Shown one piece after another: positions 34,903 through 46,795 of a stretch of 64,000 nucleotides of DNA (position 1 is the first letter of the stretch; each line of letters starts with the position of its first letter). This DNA is from Prostheceraeus crozeri (taxonomy: Eukaryota; Platyhelminthes; Polycladida; Euryleptidae). The notes under the pieces were generated by a model. It made no database searches. It was not told the DNA's origin and worked only from the letters and a program-made list of their open reading frames with translations. Location of the stretch: assembly GCA_907163375.1 (NCBI GenBank), contig CAJQUW010001981.1, forward strand, positions 124,001 to 188,000, written 5' to 3'. Position numbers and translations under genes: made by a program.

Positions 34903-36017
34903 CAGTCCGTTTCATAAAAAGTGGATCATCATAAAATTTGACTAAATAAAACATAAGTATGATACAGAAAGCATTTTTCATGTTATTTCATGTCCCTTAT
35001 ATATTTAAATGTCCTTATATAATTTGATAAGCTATGATACAGTAACGGTTCTTAAGAAGCTAATATTTTCTGGCCCTACCCTTATTGTCAATGACATTAC
35101 CAATTCGTCTAGGCATTGATTCGATGATATCGTTGATTTTTGACTGATCTAACTTTCTCCACTCTCTTTTTAACAGTGACGTAATTTGTGATACGCCATC
35201 TGTAGGTAGCAGTGAACGACGAACGTTACGTTTTAGAATACTCCATAGATTTTCTATGGGATTCAGATCAGGAGAACGAGCTGGCCAAGATAATGTCATA
35301 GGCCCTAATTGAGACTTGCATAAGTTGACTCTACTACTCCTGTGACACGTAGCATTATCATCCATAAATAACCAAGTCGATGGATCACCAAGTTGATCTG
35401 TCATTTGGCCAATGTTCATTCGGAAAACATTCACATAGCGTTCAGAATTCATGGTTCCTTGCTGTATGTGAAGTAGTTATAGCAAGGCTGACACTTTGCC
35501 TTTTGTGAATGCGATCTCGCTATTGTTCATTTGTGCTTTGTATTGTTTTCAACCGGTAAGAGATAGATTTCTAGCTGAAAGCAATCAGGAGTGGTGCCAA
35601 CACCACCGCAACGAAGTCAGGAAGCTATGGAATATGAAGTCCAGTTACATTATTGTTGATGAATAATGGTGCTATACTGGCTCTGATTGACCGATTTTCT
35701 TTATTTTTGTTTTGCTTGATAGCTTTTGGCTTGTAGAACAACATATTACATAACAAAGGAAACAAATGTAATTTTATAAGAGTGAGGTATGATTTTGTGT
35801 AACATTGCTAAATGAAGATCAAATTATCTACTACTTTTTTTATCTATAACAGGAAAACAACTCAATATTCATGCTTGAAATTTCCAACAATGATATTAGT
35901 AAGCACAACTGACATATCTTCCAAATTTCAGAGAAATTCGTTCAAGTTTGGCGGAGTTAGACAAAGTTGAAGTTAAGGCGATGTTTAAGGGTGATCCATT
36001 TTTTATGAAACAATCTG
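34903..36017 (-). mobile_element. Tc1-like transposon, internally deleted
   Basis: Inverted ends of 28 bp (CAGTCCGTTTCATAAAAAGT... and CAGATTGTTTCATAAAAAAT...) match at about 23 positions and are flanked by TA (34901-34902 and 36018-36019). At 1115 bp it is shorter than a full Tc1 element, and only the C-terminal third of the transposase remains. The 560 bp to the right of the coding piece are not recognisable. Confidence 0.85.
35060..35452 (-). pseudogene. Tc1 transposase C-terminal fragment (DD34E)
   Basis: 130 residues include FMDDNATCHRSS (second Asp) and WPARSPDLNPIENLWSILKR (Glu), with 34 residues between the second Asp and the Glu, the Tc1 spacing. It ends with NDIIESMPRRIGNVIDNKG, the usual Tc1 C-terminus. 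The helix-turn-helix domains and the first catalytic Asp are absent, so it cannot encode an active enzyme. Confidence 0.88.
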
Positions 36018-36861
36018 TAGAAACAGAGTGATACAAAATATACCAATCTCGCTGCTCTCTGTCCCCACATAAATATAAAACCCTCATTAAAGACTAAGAA
36101 CCCTAAATTTATGCCGTCATAAAGATGCCACCCCGTTCAGCGATCGCTCTTCCCGAAATCTGTAAATTGTAAATGTTCTAGTGGTGAGAGGTTAGATGAA
36201 TTTTTTAACCGTAAACAACTGTAGCCTTAAGCCGTTAGTTTTTTGACCGGAGCCGACCGTTATCCGCAGAAACGCATGTATTGCATATCCGCCTGTTAAT
36301 GGTTTGAACTAGGCTCGTCAATCAATACACAATATCAGTTACCAGCTGGTCATCGTAATAAACTGCAACTTGCATGATAGTCTTATGCACGTGCTTCGCT
36401 TATCGACAAAATACTGACAGCAGCCTGGGCCAGTTTAGCTTATACTTTCGACGTATCTTTGATTAATATGCAGCATATAAATACATGCCAGCTGCTAAAA
36501 CATTTTTGATTTTAGCTCAGTGGAAGGTGAAATAAATGATTTTAACTCATAAGCACATTAGCAGAATTACTTATAAACAGGGTTCGTACAGAGACTGAGG
36601 ATGAATTTTCGAGGGTTTTCGAGGGAAAAACCCTTTTTTGAGGGGGTGGGGAAGATAAAATGCATCGTGACTTAACCTATAACCTACTGTACGCATATGC
36701 TCTGACTGTGTCAGGATAGAGCAACATGCAGCCTAGTTGCTTATCCTTCATGCAAGCTGAACAGTCGAAAATGCGGTTCGATAAACAGGAATAATTCCGG
36801 GATAATGGTGCAAGGCTTTCAGCTTCCTCCTTTCTGATCATTTAAATTACCTCGATTCAAG
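36018..36861. other. Spacer with a solo hAT-like end
   Basis: CAGGGTTCGTACAGAGACTG at 36579 followed by TTTTCGAGGGTTTTCGAGGG resembles a hAT-type terminus; no partner end was found. No gene is seen. Confidence 0.4.
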
Positions 36862-37718
36862 AGGCCGAATTCACGAAAGCGGTTACCCTGTAGCTGCAGC
36901 TCAGGTTAAGGGTAACCAATTCTTCCATCGATGTAGTTACAGCTACTTAACCACAAAATGGTATTCTGGAAATGTGTTACATAGCTGTAGATACATGACT
37001 GCAAGCTGAAGCTACATGAAAATAGTGAACCACCTAATTTTGTGGTTAACTGCAGAAAATCAATGGTTCACTTAGACTGGTTGGAGAAGAACGACAGCTA
37101 CACGTGTATGTAGTCAATTTTTCATATCAACATTCAATATCGGTACAAGAAGATAGTCATGGCTGAAATGATCGTCCCAACCACTATTCGACGTTCTAAA
37201 AAGTTCTCTGAAAGACCTCATCCTTTGCATGCCTATGATGACATTGACTTCATATCGCGATATCGATTGTCTAAGCAGACGTTTAATAACATATTGGATA
37301 GGATATCTCCGAATTTGGAAAAGGTAACTCAGAGAAGTGAATCAATTTCAGCAACCGATCAGCTTGCAGCCACATTGCAATATTATGCTACAGGAAGTTT
37401 CCAAATGGTAATTGGAGATACCTGCGGATTATCACAGCCTTCCATGTATACTGTAGAGCTATCTCATCGGTTAGTGCCGAGTTAGATAAATTGTGGGATC
37501 AGACCATTTTCTTTCCTGCGATGGCAAGCGTTCATCACATTAATCGATAAAGGAAAAATCGTGTGTTTGGTTCGCGCGCGTGCTCTGTAGCTTCAGCTAT
37601 TCAAACCCGAGTTACAGCTTCATTCATGAATACCGATTTGTGGTTTAAGTTCGATGAGCTGCAGCTAACCTCTAACATCAACTACGGTTACATAGCTAAA
37701 GTTTCGTGAATACGGCCT
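36862..37718 (+). mobile_element. PIF/Harbinger element, shortened
   Basis: Ends AGGCCGAATTCACGAAA and, inverted, AGGCCGTATTCACGAAA match at 16 of 17. Flanking AAG at 36859-36861 and 37719-37721 is a 3-bp target duplication, the PIF/Harbinger length. A second inverted pair (AGCTGCAGCTC) lies further in. The 857-bp element holds only the start of a transposase. Confidence 0.85.
37159..37485 (+). pseudogene. HARBI1-like transposase, N-terminal fragment
   Basis: 108 residues from an ATG. SRYRLSKQTFNNILDRISPN and TDQLAATLQYYATGSFQMVI match the N-terminal region of Harbinger nucleases (RYRLSKETF; LLAALRFYATGSFQ), followed by GLSQPSMYTVELSHRL, the family's helix-turn-helix-like part. The DDE catalytic domain is absent: the frame stops at 37483 and the element ends 230 bp later. 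Confidence 0.85.
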
Positions 37719-39148
37719 AAGATTTCGGTAATTTCGGAGATGAATCCCGTGCAGTCGATAACCCTCGCCTGTTTGGGTCAAAGCATGTCTATGGATTTAC
37801 ATGCTTGATCATCATAGGTTTTCACATTGAATGATAGCCATAGAAATTAACAATATCATAGAAAGTCTACTTATATGATATGGATAATAGCAGTCTTTGC
37901 TATAAAACTAAGCTAATAGCTAATAGACCTCCAGTGGTATTGGAAATTTGATAAATTGCCTTAGCGATCAGCTCAGGTGATAGTATTCTAGCTGTCCAAG
38001 TATGCAATCAAAGCATGATTTGGGGCAACATCTATGATATTACGTTTTAGCTTTTTTTCTTTTCATTATTTTTTATATATTTATAATTTCCAACACGAAA
38101 CAATGCTAAGTACAAGGTAAGGATGAGAAAAACACTAAAAATCAGAGATAAAAAGTTCACTGTACTTTTTCGCCAACTCTTGTAATCAGTTTTATTTGAT
38201 ATCTCAATTGATAACAGAAGAGTATTGATATATTAAATGGAAAGAATGAAATAGCTATGTCAAAACTTTGAAGCAGCGGAAAATTACATAGTTATCCGTA
38301 GACGTTTGGAAGACAAAATACAGATGAAGATCCATTTCTATGGTTAGAATGTTGGACTTGATTTGGCATAGATATTAATTGATTGTCAAGGTACTTAATA
38401 AAAGACTGGAAACCACGCATTTTTCTATGCGATTGATGTGGGGCATATAATTATATTCCTATATGGACGTGTTTACCAACTTTTGCCCACTGGACATATT
38501 GTAATCTTTGTCTCGAATCTACAAATGCTTCATCTTCTTGTTGATAACCAGTTGTGCATACATTCATTGATCAGTTTTAGATTACGATTCACTGAAATGT
38601 CGAATAATAATTTGTACACTTTGGTTTGGGTATTTTCCCAACATTGTCCCTTGTAGAGTGAGGACAAATTGCTTCCCATTGACAGATCTCCTAAACTAAA
38701 GAGCAGAACTTATTAAGAAAATGATTACAATATACTTCGGGCATGATAAACTCAATAGTGATTTCATCTTTCCATAATTGTAGATCTCCAAGCGACGAAT
38801 AGTATTTTAAAAATTTGAATTTGCTAAGTTTTGCAAAAGTTCCGTTTCTTTGGTAATAACATCAAGGACTAAAGAAAGTTTTCAAACTGTCATTTTCGAC
38901 ATCATTCTGTTATCATGATAAGTTCACATCTTCTTAGAGAATTCTTGATATTCAGTTTGAATACAATTCAAGGAAATCGCATTGGAATTCATTAAATTTC
39001 ATGTGATCTGTCAAAATACGAAATCCCATTTCCCAGTTCAAAGAAAAATGAAAAGGACTTCAGCAACATTTTCAATAACATTTTCAATGTCATGAAGACC
39101 ATTACACTGCACTTTTCGTGAGTAATCACAAAAATTGATGTATGATAC
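37719..39148. other. Non-coding stretch
   Basis: A short repeat (CATAGAAATTAACAATATCA near 37840) is shared with 9227. Otherwise nothing recognised. Confidence 0.3.
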
Positions 39149-39230
39149 CTTTATGAATAGTGTGGTGTATGGATGAGGTAAATGCAATCCAGACACGTGT
39201 GTATTCTCATAAAGCATCATAGGCAAGTCG
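39149..39230 (-). CDS. Candidate small exon, possible Fn3-like strand region
   Basis: An 82-bp open segment lies between a good acceptor (CTACTGCTAACTTCAG) and a donor (AAAG|GTATCA). It reads DLPMMLYENTHVSGLHLPHP then YTTLFIK. The pattern THVSGL-P-YTTLFIKV faintly recalls fibronectin type III strands. It enters in phase 2 and leaves in phase 0. No flanking exon of the same domain was found. Confidence 0.25.
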
Positions 39231-39699
39231 CTGAAGTTAGCAGTAGCTTTAGCAGTAGGATTTTTAAATGAATTTGCTCAGCCCTCAAATTCTAGTATGA
39301 GGCATAAAATGAAGAGTAGAATTTGCTCACAACTTCATATGTACCAAGCAGTAACCGAAAAGCTCCGAAGAATCAATTCAAAGATATGGATCTACTGCCA
39401 AACCTACTGCTAACTTCAGAATCAACCACACAGCAGTTCTAGCTAAACTACAGCTCCACTCACACACATAAACAAGCCTCAGAGACTTTGCTCAACTAAA
39501 CCAATGCTCCATTCGCATCAAACCGTGTCTGGTTGACTTTGCTCAATTCTTATCAGATAAAACAAGATAAGAATTGCTGTATTTGCCCCGCAGAATACGG
39601 CCAGCACATCACAAGTATCAACATGCATATATGCATGTACAGTGTACACAGGTGTAAAATGCGTGCAATATATAAATCACAGATCAGGAACAGTATTTT

Positions 39700-39990
39700 A
39701 CAAAATGAAGAAGAATGTCTGCTTGTCTTCTTCCTCGTTCGATGTATGTTGCTGTGCATTTTTCTCGTATTTCTTGTAGGTTCACGAAGCTCAAAGAACT
39801 GTCTTAGAGGATGCTCAGAGTGTTTTGACACTTTATTAGAGTAGTCTCGTGCATCTATTGTCACCTGCATCAAATGACTTGACTTGCGAATGATTTTCAC
39901 CAATGATTCGCATGGCTTTCCTTTCAAAATTATTAAGTCTTTTGCGTAAGTACATTGGGATGTTGCGAAAGGCAAAAGAAAGGATACATT
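39700..39990 (-). mobile_element. LINE 3'-end fragment (Jockey-superfamily type)
   Basis: Read across frames on the minus strand: IPMYLRKRLNNFERKAMRII, then SKHSEHPLRQFFELREPTRN. This matches the end of ORF2 in many animal LINEs (a helix with RAMRII, then NxxHPLHxLLPxRxSxRxNxR). Frames change at least twice. No RT core is present. Confidence 0.5.
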
Positions 39991-40111
39991 AACATAGGAC
40001 GAATAAAACTAGTAAATGCATGCGGATTAGTTAGCATATTGTTCATTAATCATCATGTTTAGCTTTTACACTTGCAAGTCGCTATTGTAATGAATGATGA
40101 CGATGGCTTAG

Positions 40112-40266
40112 CGTTACTACTCCCCCTTTCTGGGTGCTTGGACGGAGCGTTGTGATCTTTTTAGTTCGGATGTTCTTCCTGACCACTTCCAATGACACCT
40201 TCGGGGCTCGACCTCTGGACCGAAAGATCGCTAGGCCAAGCACTTAACCACTGTGCCACGGAGACC
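40112..40266 (-). mobile_element. tRNA-derived SINE, copy 2
   Basis: On the minus strand: CCGTGGCACAGTGGTTAAGT (A box), CAGAGGTCGAGCCCCGAAGG (B box), then a body ending TCCAAGCACCCAG and AGGGGGAGTAGTAACGC. It is the best preserved copy and close to the one at 28644-28823. Confidence 0.88.
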
Positions 40267-41412
40267 AATCAAATGCTAAGATATGTTACTTTGTTGATGT
40301 AAACACGCTCCTGATTGTCTACTAGTTCGATTTGCGTGTGATTTTCTTGTACCCTGTCATATCTTTACTCAATCACAGATACACGGAGTTACAATAAAGA
40401 AACGTAGTAAAAAGTAAAAGACAAGGATAAATCGGCCAGAAGTGCTTGGGCACACGGCAGCCAACCAGGAGATGACATTGCTCTGGTTTAATGGTTCCCA
40501 ATTTCAGACCATTTATTTGCCATGGGATATCTAGAAAAATAACGGATGCAAAACAAATGATGAAGCTCCAGGAATCGCATCTGAGGTAAATCTTGCAAAG
40601 TCGATAAATTTGCTATTTCTTTATTGACTAGCGACGACCACACATAATCACTGTCGGTGCTGACAAATCTCCAAAAGCATCATTCAACCATTGAAGTTTG
40701 TTAGACACTACCAACTGATGGCGTTTCTGGGCCATCATCTCAGCAAATTAGTGATTACAGACGATATGATATCTGTAAAGAATATTGAAATGAGAAAATG
40801 TCACTGTTCAACTACTGCTTTTGTTTCTTTAAACCTGTCATTTGTCAAAGTTGATGAATATCAAATATTGAACTGAGAGTGTTCCTTCTGTAATAGCTGA
40901 ATACAAATTTTCAGCTCTGCAGCCTCAACGTTCCCACTGACTTTGAATCCCTCTGAGGTTTGAGTTTATGATGTGAAGAACTTCATGCTCTTAACATTTT
41001 TATTACATTAACGACAAGAAAGACACTTTCCGCATGCTGTACTTTCCTACATGAGATAGGATTTCTCAAATCAATTGACTCGCAGCATTGGCAGATAAAC
41101 AGAAAAAACGATCTCCGTGACTATCTTAAGCAAAGACAACGAGCAATTGCACCTGAGGTTAAGAGAACCAGTGCACATTCAAGAAATCAAACCAACAATG
41201 AGAAGCAAAGAAGAGTTCTGCCAATATCTGTCTTTGATGACACTATAATGACACTTTTGTACCATGTTTGAAATTTGTACCATAGTCTTGGTACAGTTAT
41301 CTTCTTTCTTTCCATCACCACTTAGTAAAGCAGTTTTACCGCGAAAATTTGGAAGAATTTTTCAATAAGACCTTATAATATTTACAGTGTACATCGTAAC
41401 TTTTAAATTCAC
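40267..41412. other. Non-coding stretch
   Basis: No exon, RNA or repeat boundary recognised. Confidence 0.3.
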
Positions 41413-41619
41413 CTGCCTTGAACATATGTATGATCAACAGAATCTGCGTTGATGATATAGTAAGAAGTCCATACTTTATAAAAAATGGACAATGCAACGT
41501 TCATTACAAAACGACAGTCGCCCCAACCCAACACATCAACCCAATCTTTTCTAACACTGCCGTCTACTTGATAGCTAAGAAAGCTTGCGGATACTCTATG
41601 ACTGAGATCATTCTGAATT
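41413..41619 (-). CDS. Candidate exon of unknown product
   Basis: A 207-bp segment open in one frame between acceptor ATGTTTTTTGACTAG and donor GGCAG|GTGAAT. It would encode IQNDLSHRVSASFLSYQVDG, then SVRKDWVDVLGWGDCRFVMN and YIINADSVDHTYVQG. It enters and leaves in phase 2. No family recognised. A plus-strand frame over the same region (41418-41648) is nearly as long, so strand is uncertain. Confidence 0.28.
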
Positions 41620-41792
41620 CTAGTCAAAAAACATTTCAAATTAATTAATGCATCACTAAGATAATAAGAAATTTTTTATGAGTCATATAGCCTATAGATG
41701 AGATTTGAAATAAAAGCATGACCACTTTAAATCCACATTTATATTCGTATTACTACTGTATAGCAGCTAATTACCCAACCAACTAAAATACG

Positions 41793-41795
<3 letters not shown>

Positions 41796-41848
<53 letters not shown>
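41796..41848. repeat. (TA)n microsatellite
   Basis: About 53 bases of alternating T and A directly left of the hairpin at 41849-41991. Confidence 0.97.
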
Positions 41849-41852
<4 letters not shown>

Positions 41853-41991
41853 CACTGATTTCAGTAGATAAACGCTGAGAATCTACGAATATCATAAGCT
41901 ATATATTCTCTGAGCCGGAGGCGAGGAGAATAGATAGCTTATCATACGAGTAGATTTTCATGCAGCGTTTATCTTCGGAAATCAGTGTGAT
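41849..41991. repeat. Hairpin-forming inverted repeat
   Basis: The left arm starts ATCACACTGATTTCAGTAGA and the right arm, inverted, ATCACACTGATTTCCGAAGA. Pairing continues inward through GATAAACGCTG and ATAAGCTAT to the central GAGCCGGAGGCGAGGAGAAT. The arms are about 60 bp with a very short loop, a foldback-type MITE or a cruciform-prone site. Confidence 0.8.
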
Positions 41992-41997
41992 ATCCTA

Positions 41998-42341
41998 ATT
42001 TATATGACCGATATCTTAAAGGGAATAGAAATTCATAAAACTCAAGCGTTTAACACTGAAAATGTTGACAACATGAAAGACATGTTTAGTGGAACTTTCT
42101 CAAACTGTGTATTCAATGTCAAGTTTGAGAAGTAAGAGACAATGTGACATGACTGATCATAGTATGATACTTGTTGTTGATAAATGATTAAAATTTGTTC
42201 AATTTACTAATTTATCACAGTTTTCAATATTTTACTATGGATCTATGTACCCAGTAGAATAAACGATAATCTACTAGTAGAATAAACGATTATATTCTAT
42301 CGTTAAATATCTACAATTCTACTGATATCGGTCATATAAAT
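41998..42341. repeat. MITE-like segment with 18-bp perfect inverted ends
   Basis: ATTTATATGACCGATATC at 41998-42015 is repeated inverted at 42324-42341 without mismatch. AGTAGAATAAACGAT occurs twice near the right end (42254 and 42279). It adjoins the preceding hairpin and may be part of one element with it. Confidence 0.65.
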
Positions 42342-44474
42342 GCTTCGATTCAACACCAAATCCACCTTTGCGATGATATCCAACTTCACTTGACAGAGCT
42401 GATTTTCCGATTTCTATGTTGCATACCGAAACTGTGACTCTCCTCACTGCAGGTTAATTAAGGGAACTTTGCACTCACTTTCTTTTGCTTTAACGCTGTC
42501 CGACCCTTCATGCCAGCACTCAAAGTCACTCGGCGCCAACGTCGACGATGAATTGAGCGGATAGGTGATGATTAGCATAAAACAATTGACTGCTGCAAAT
42601 ACCTTCACCAACTAGACGTGACAGTGATAACGCGGCGGCCACACAAAGGCCATCAGGTAACAAGCATGAACTGAAGGACAGATAATGGATGACCTCATCA
42701 GATGAGAAGTTTAATTGCTATGAGATCAAAAGAAAAAGGCGATGATCAGAATTCCTGCCAACAAGCTCATTTGCCAGACTCGTTATCAAAAATTTCTTGT
42801 CAATTTATCGATGACGTAATCATGCGTTGAGATGTCCCGGGCGCGTTTCGGATCCAATTAAGATGAACAATTTCACATCTTTTTGGCAACCAGTCACAAC
42901 TCAGTCGAGCTAGCTTCAGAACTGTGAACCAACCATTTAGATTAGTAATAAAGCGAGTGGTTTGTAACGGCTGCCTGGTAAAATGAAGTGTTTGAAATAA
43001 TCAGTGCAAAGTTTCGGTTTGTTTTTGTCCTTCTCTAACTGCAAGCAATATTTTCCTGTTGAAATCCATTAATCTGGAGCAGCAATTTATACAAGTTGAC
43101 ATTTTGGGTGGTTCGCAATTATTGGAGCTAATTCGGAGTAACACCATCTATATCTAATTTTCTAGAAAAGCAAGCAATTGTGCTTGTGAATTTTCAGATT
43201 GTTTTCTTAATTGTAGCGAATATATATTTAAAATAGAGCAGAGACCCTATGGCTAGATCTCATTTTATAGTTTGCTTTCTTTTTTCTATCGACAGCATTG
43301 AGAAATCTGATTTCTGAGATTCGTGATAATATACAAAATCAGATTCGCTACGTGATCACTATGGAGTGTCATAGTTGTGAAGTGCTAGGCCCACGAATTA
43401 CAAAGGCGATTTTACGTTACATAGACATTCGTACATATTTGTTCGGTTGCTGCTATTAGCCTGTTATCCGCACTTACCAATAATTTACGTAAGGAATACA
43501 ATTTAGGGTTCATTAGAAATCGCCAAAACTCTTCCTTCCGTGAGATATGCATGCAACTTGGTTGAATTGATTCACTGAATTACATTAATGCAATAAGCTG
43601 TCCAATTGACCCTGTCAAAAGGCCCAATCTAGAGAAGTAGAAACGTTCCTTATCTCCTTAAATGATTCACTATGAAAGTTAGAAATCTAGTGAATTACTT
43701 CCAATAATTGGCAGCAGCCATGACAACGCGCTTAGATAATTCCTAAATTTTCAATTCAATTGCTTGCCACACTGCTCTCATTTGATTATTTATTAATACT
43801 AGACATGAATGATGTTGATGAAGTAAGGTTGACGTTCAATCTCATTGATTAATCTTTTATCGCTGATTTTCCATCTTCGTACTGGATTGAGAGAATTGAT
43901 ATGAAAAAAGCAGCATGAAGCCTTATTTCAGAAGACTTCGCCGAATGAGCTTCTTATCTTAGTGTCGCACCATTGACGACCCTATTCAAATGACTTGGAA
44001 GTACGTGTATTCGGAAATGATGCAACGCCAGATGAGAAGAATTGTGATCTAGATCTCAAAGGTGTCGGAACTCCTGTGCACTCGCAGTCAGCGGTCCTCC
44101 AACAATCGGCATAGGGGGAAGATATCATGGAGATGATTCCAATCAATTGCGGTTGGAAATGAGGTTGCTCAGAATGCGTAATCGTGAATTTGATGAAGCA
44201 TCAATTTCATGACAAGAATGTAATTTGGGACGTTTCTGGAGGTCAGTAACGTAATCATCACATGCGAATAGTTCCAGTCGAGTTAAGTTTTACAAATAGC
44301 AAATGTGAATACGGATGAATAATGTACAGGTCTCAACAGGGAGAAGTCATAGTGCTCAATATGGTTCGTTGTTGAGGAGTCAGTAAGATCACGTATTCAA
44401 GCGGGAAGGTTCAGTTCATTATGAGCTGACTATCTTATTATTCAGAATCAGGCTCGGGTCTGTCCCAAACCTGG
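42342..44474. other. Non-coding stretch
   Basis: No open frame above chance, RNA gene or repeat boundary recognised. Confidence 0.35.
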
Positions 44475-46358
44475 CTGCCAGACTATGAGGTGTACATCAT
44501 TCTGTGAAAGTCTCATTTTCGGCCTTGTTCCCTGCACAAACTCGTGCTGTCTGCCGGACTATGAGGTGTACATCATTCTGTGAAAGTCTCATTTTCGGTC
44601 TCGTTCCCTGCAGAAACTCGTGCAGGCTGCCGGACTATGAGGTGTGCATCATTCTGTGAAAGTCTCATTTTCGGCCTCGTTCCCAGCAGAGACTCGTGCT
44701 GGCTACCGGACTATGAGGTGTACATCATTCTGTGAAAGTCTCATTTTCGGCCTCGTTCCCTGCAGAAACTCGTGCAGGCTGCCGGACTATGAGGTGTGCA
44801 TCATTCTGTGAAAGTCTCATTTTCGGCCTCGTTCCCAGCAGAAACTCGTGCTGGCTACCGGACTATGAGGTGTACATCATTCTGTGAAAGTCTCATTTTC
44901 GGCCTCGTTCCCTGCAGAAACTCGTGCAGGCTGCCGGACTATGAGGTGTAGAGGAGGCTGGGGTGACTTGGCAGTCTTTTCTTCAAATGCCCATCCCGGC
45001 CAAACGACTAAATATTACAGAATTCCTTTAGTGCGGGTTGACGGAGAGGAGTATTAGGAACATTTTTGCTGCATATAGTTTTGCCGCAAATTATTGTCTT
45101 GTCCTCGAAAAATTCAATTACAAAAAAGTTCTAAAACTGCCAAGTCACCCCACTGTTGGGGTGACTTGGCAGTAGGGTTGGGGTGAGTTGGCAGTATCAT
45201 AAAACATTAACAAACTTTTGGCATTATACTGATCTAGGCTTGCATTATTAGTGCTGCTACAAACACCGCCAAATTAGTTGCAAAACACTATCTTGCAATT
45301 CATATAAATTGCGATAATTCATGTTGCAACGAATCAACAAATAAGGGTTGGTTTGACGTACCTAGATGTTTCTGAGTCATTTTCCAAAGCAGAGGATAGG
45401 ACGGTGTTAAGATGTGAACTTGTATTAAAAGGTGAGTCACTAACACATCACTACCATCAGTTTTGATATGTTGCAGACTACAAGAGTCAATCAACTACTA
45501 AGGACACAAAAAATGATGCTGCCATGTCACCCCAACCTAAGTAGGCCTACGGTAAAATCCTCAGCTCCGGCTAGAATGTTTTACACTACCAGGGGTCATG
45601 TATTCTGACCTAATTATAATGTCTTCAACATAGATTTATCTGAAATCTGTCACAAGGCGCGGTGTCTCATCGAATTACGTATTTTCAAGTTGCATTTCTA
45701 CATTTTAAGTAGGCCAATAGGCCTGATTTTTTTTGTCTGAAAAAGTAGAAGTCCGAAGCAATCTTTCTTTACAGTATTATCATTTCAGAGCTACTTTAAA
45801 AAGTAATAGGGATTTCGATTTGTGAAGCATATTATTTGCAATACCAATACTGCCATGTCACCCCAACATGATACTGCTAAGTCACCCCAACCCCAGTAAG
45901 GTAAAAAAATCAGCTCAATTACGATGCTAATATGATCTGAATGTTTTATACTGTAGGAGTTCATGTACCATGACCTAAGTAAAACATCATTAATAATGGT
46001 TCATGTCAAATCTATCACAAGACGAGAGTGTCCCAAAAGTTGCGTATTTCCGAAAGTTACGATTTTTGCAGGTAAAATAGTTTTTTGCTCCTAAAAAAAG
46101 TACAGGTACAAATAATCCGCAGGTATCTTTCTCCAGCATCATTATTTTAGAGCTAGGCTACTTCAAAATGTATATTTCGGATTTTTGATTTATGAAGCCT
46201 ATTAAGTGCAAGACCCCCACTGCCATGTCACCCCAACTGCCACGTCACCCCAGCTTCCCCTACATCATTCTGTGAAAGTCTCATTGTCGGCCTCGTCCCC
46301 TGCAGAAGCTCTTGCTGGCTGCCGGACTATGAGGTGTGCATCATTCTGTGAAAGTCTT
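44475..46358. repeat. 76-bp satellite array, interrupted
   Basis: Units beginning GACTATGAGGTGTACATCAT start at 44481, 44557, 44633, 44709, 44785, 44861 and 44937, exactly 76 bp apart. The seventh unit is cut after its first 14 bases by a 1310-bp element and resumes at 46261, with a further partial unit to about 46358. Units alternate between two subtypes (CTGCCGG...GCAGAAAC versus CTACCGG...CAGCAGA), so part of the array grew as 152-bp dimers. Confidence 0.92.
44951..46260. mobile_element. TA-flanked DNA element, GGGGTGACTTGGCAG family
   Basis: Ends GAGGAGGCTGGGGTGACTTG and, inverted, GGGGAAGCTGGGGTGACGTG; TA on both sides (44949-44950, 46261-46262). The satellite unit, which reads GTGTACATC when whole, shows directly that TA was duplicated. 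The word GGGGTGACTTGGCAG, or its complement CTGCCAAGTCACCCC, occurs about ten times in both orientations near the ends and inside (45138-45195, 45521, 45852, 45873, 46220-46252). No transposase is encoded. The termini resemble those of the element at 16186-18003. Confidence 0.85.
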
Positions 46359-46795
46359 GTAATCGTAATTCTTGCGGATTAAATTCGAAATGATGTTTTG
46401 TATTTCACTATCGAAATCGGATCCTATGGACATTTTATTGGAACATTTATTCCTAATTGGAAAATTCTGCTCCACTGGCTGTGGATTTCACTGCATTTTC
46501 GGCATCAGAGGACGAAAGGTCAAGTCGCAACTTTCTGAGAATTGATGACTCAGCGGAAATGGAGGTACGGGGCACTTATTACGATTCATAAAGACGGGCG
46601 AGAGATAATCTTCGTTCCGTGGCAAGTAATAAAGAGGGAGGCGAATGTTTAATCCTGTACCAGCGGCAATCAACTTCAAAAGGTGCCGCCCACGCTGCGA
46701 TGTGGTTGGACTCAAGGAAGCTGGGAATGAAATCGGAAGGCGAACGTTTCCAGCCCTGTTACCAGCGGCCTTCATATTGTCTGATCTATTGTCAC
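46359..46795. other. Spacer with a short duplicated stretch
   Basis: GGCGAATGTTTAATCCTGTA followed by CCAGCGGC near 46640 is repeated in modified form near 46740 (GGCGAACGTTTCCAGCCCTG). No gene is seen. Confidence 0.4.

Noticed and set aside
35896-36087. 63-residue minus-strand gene
   Set aside because: It crosses the right end of the Tc1 element.
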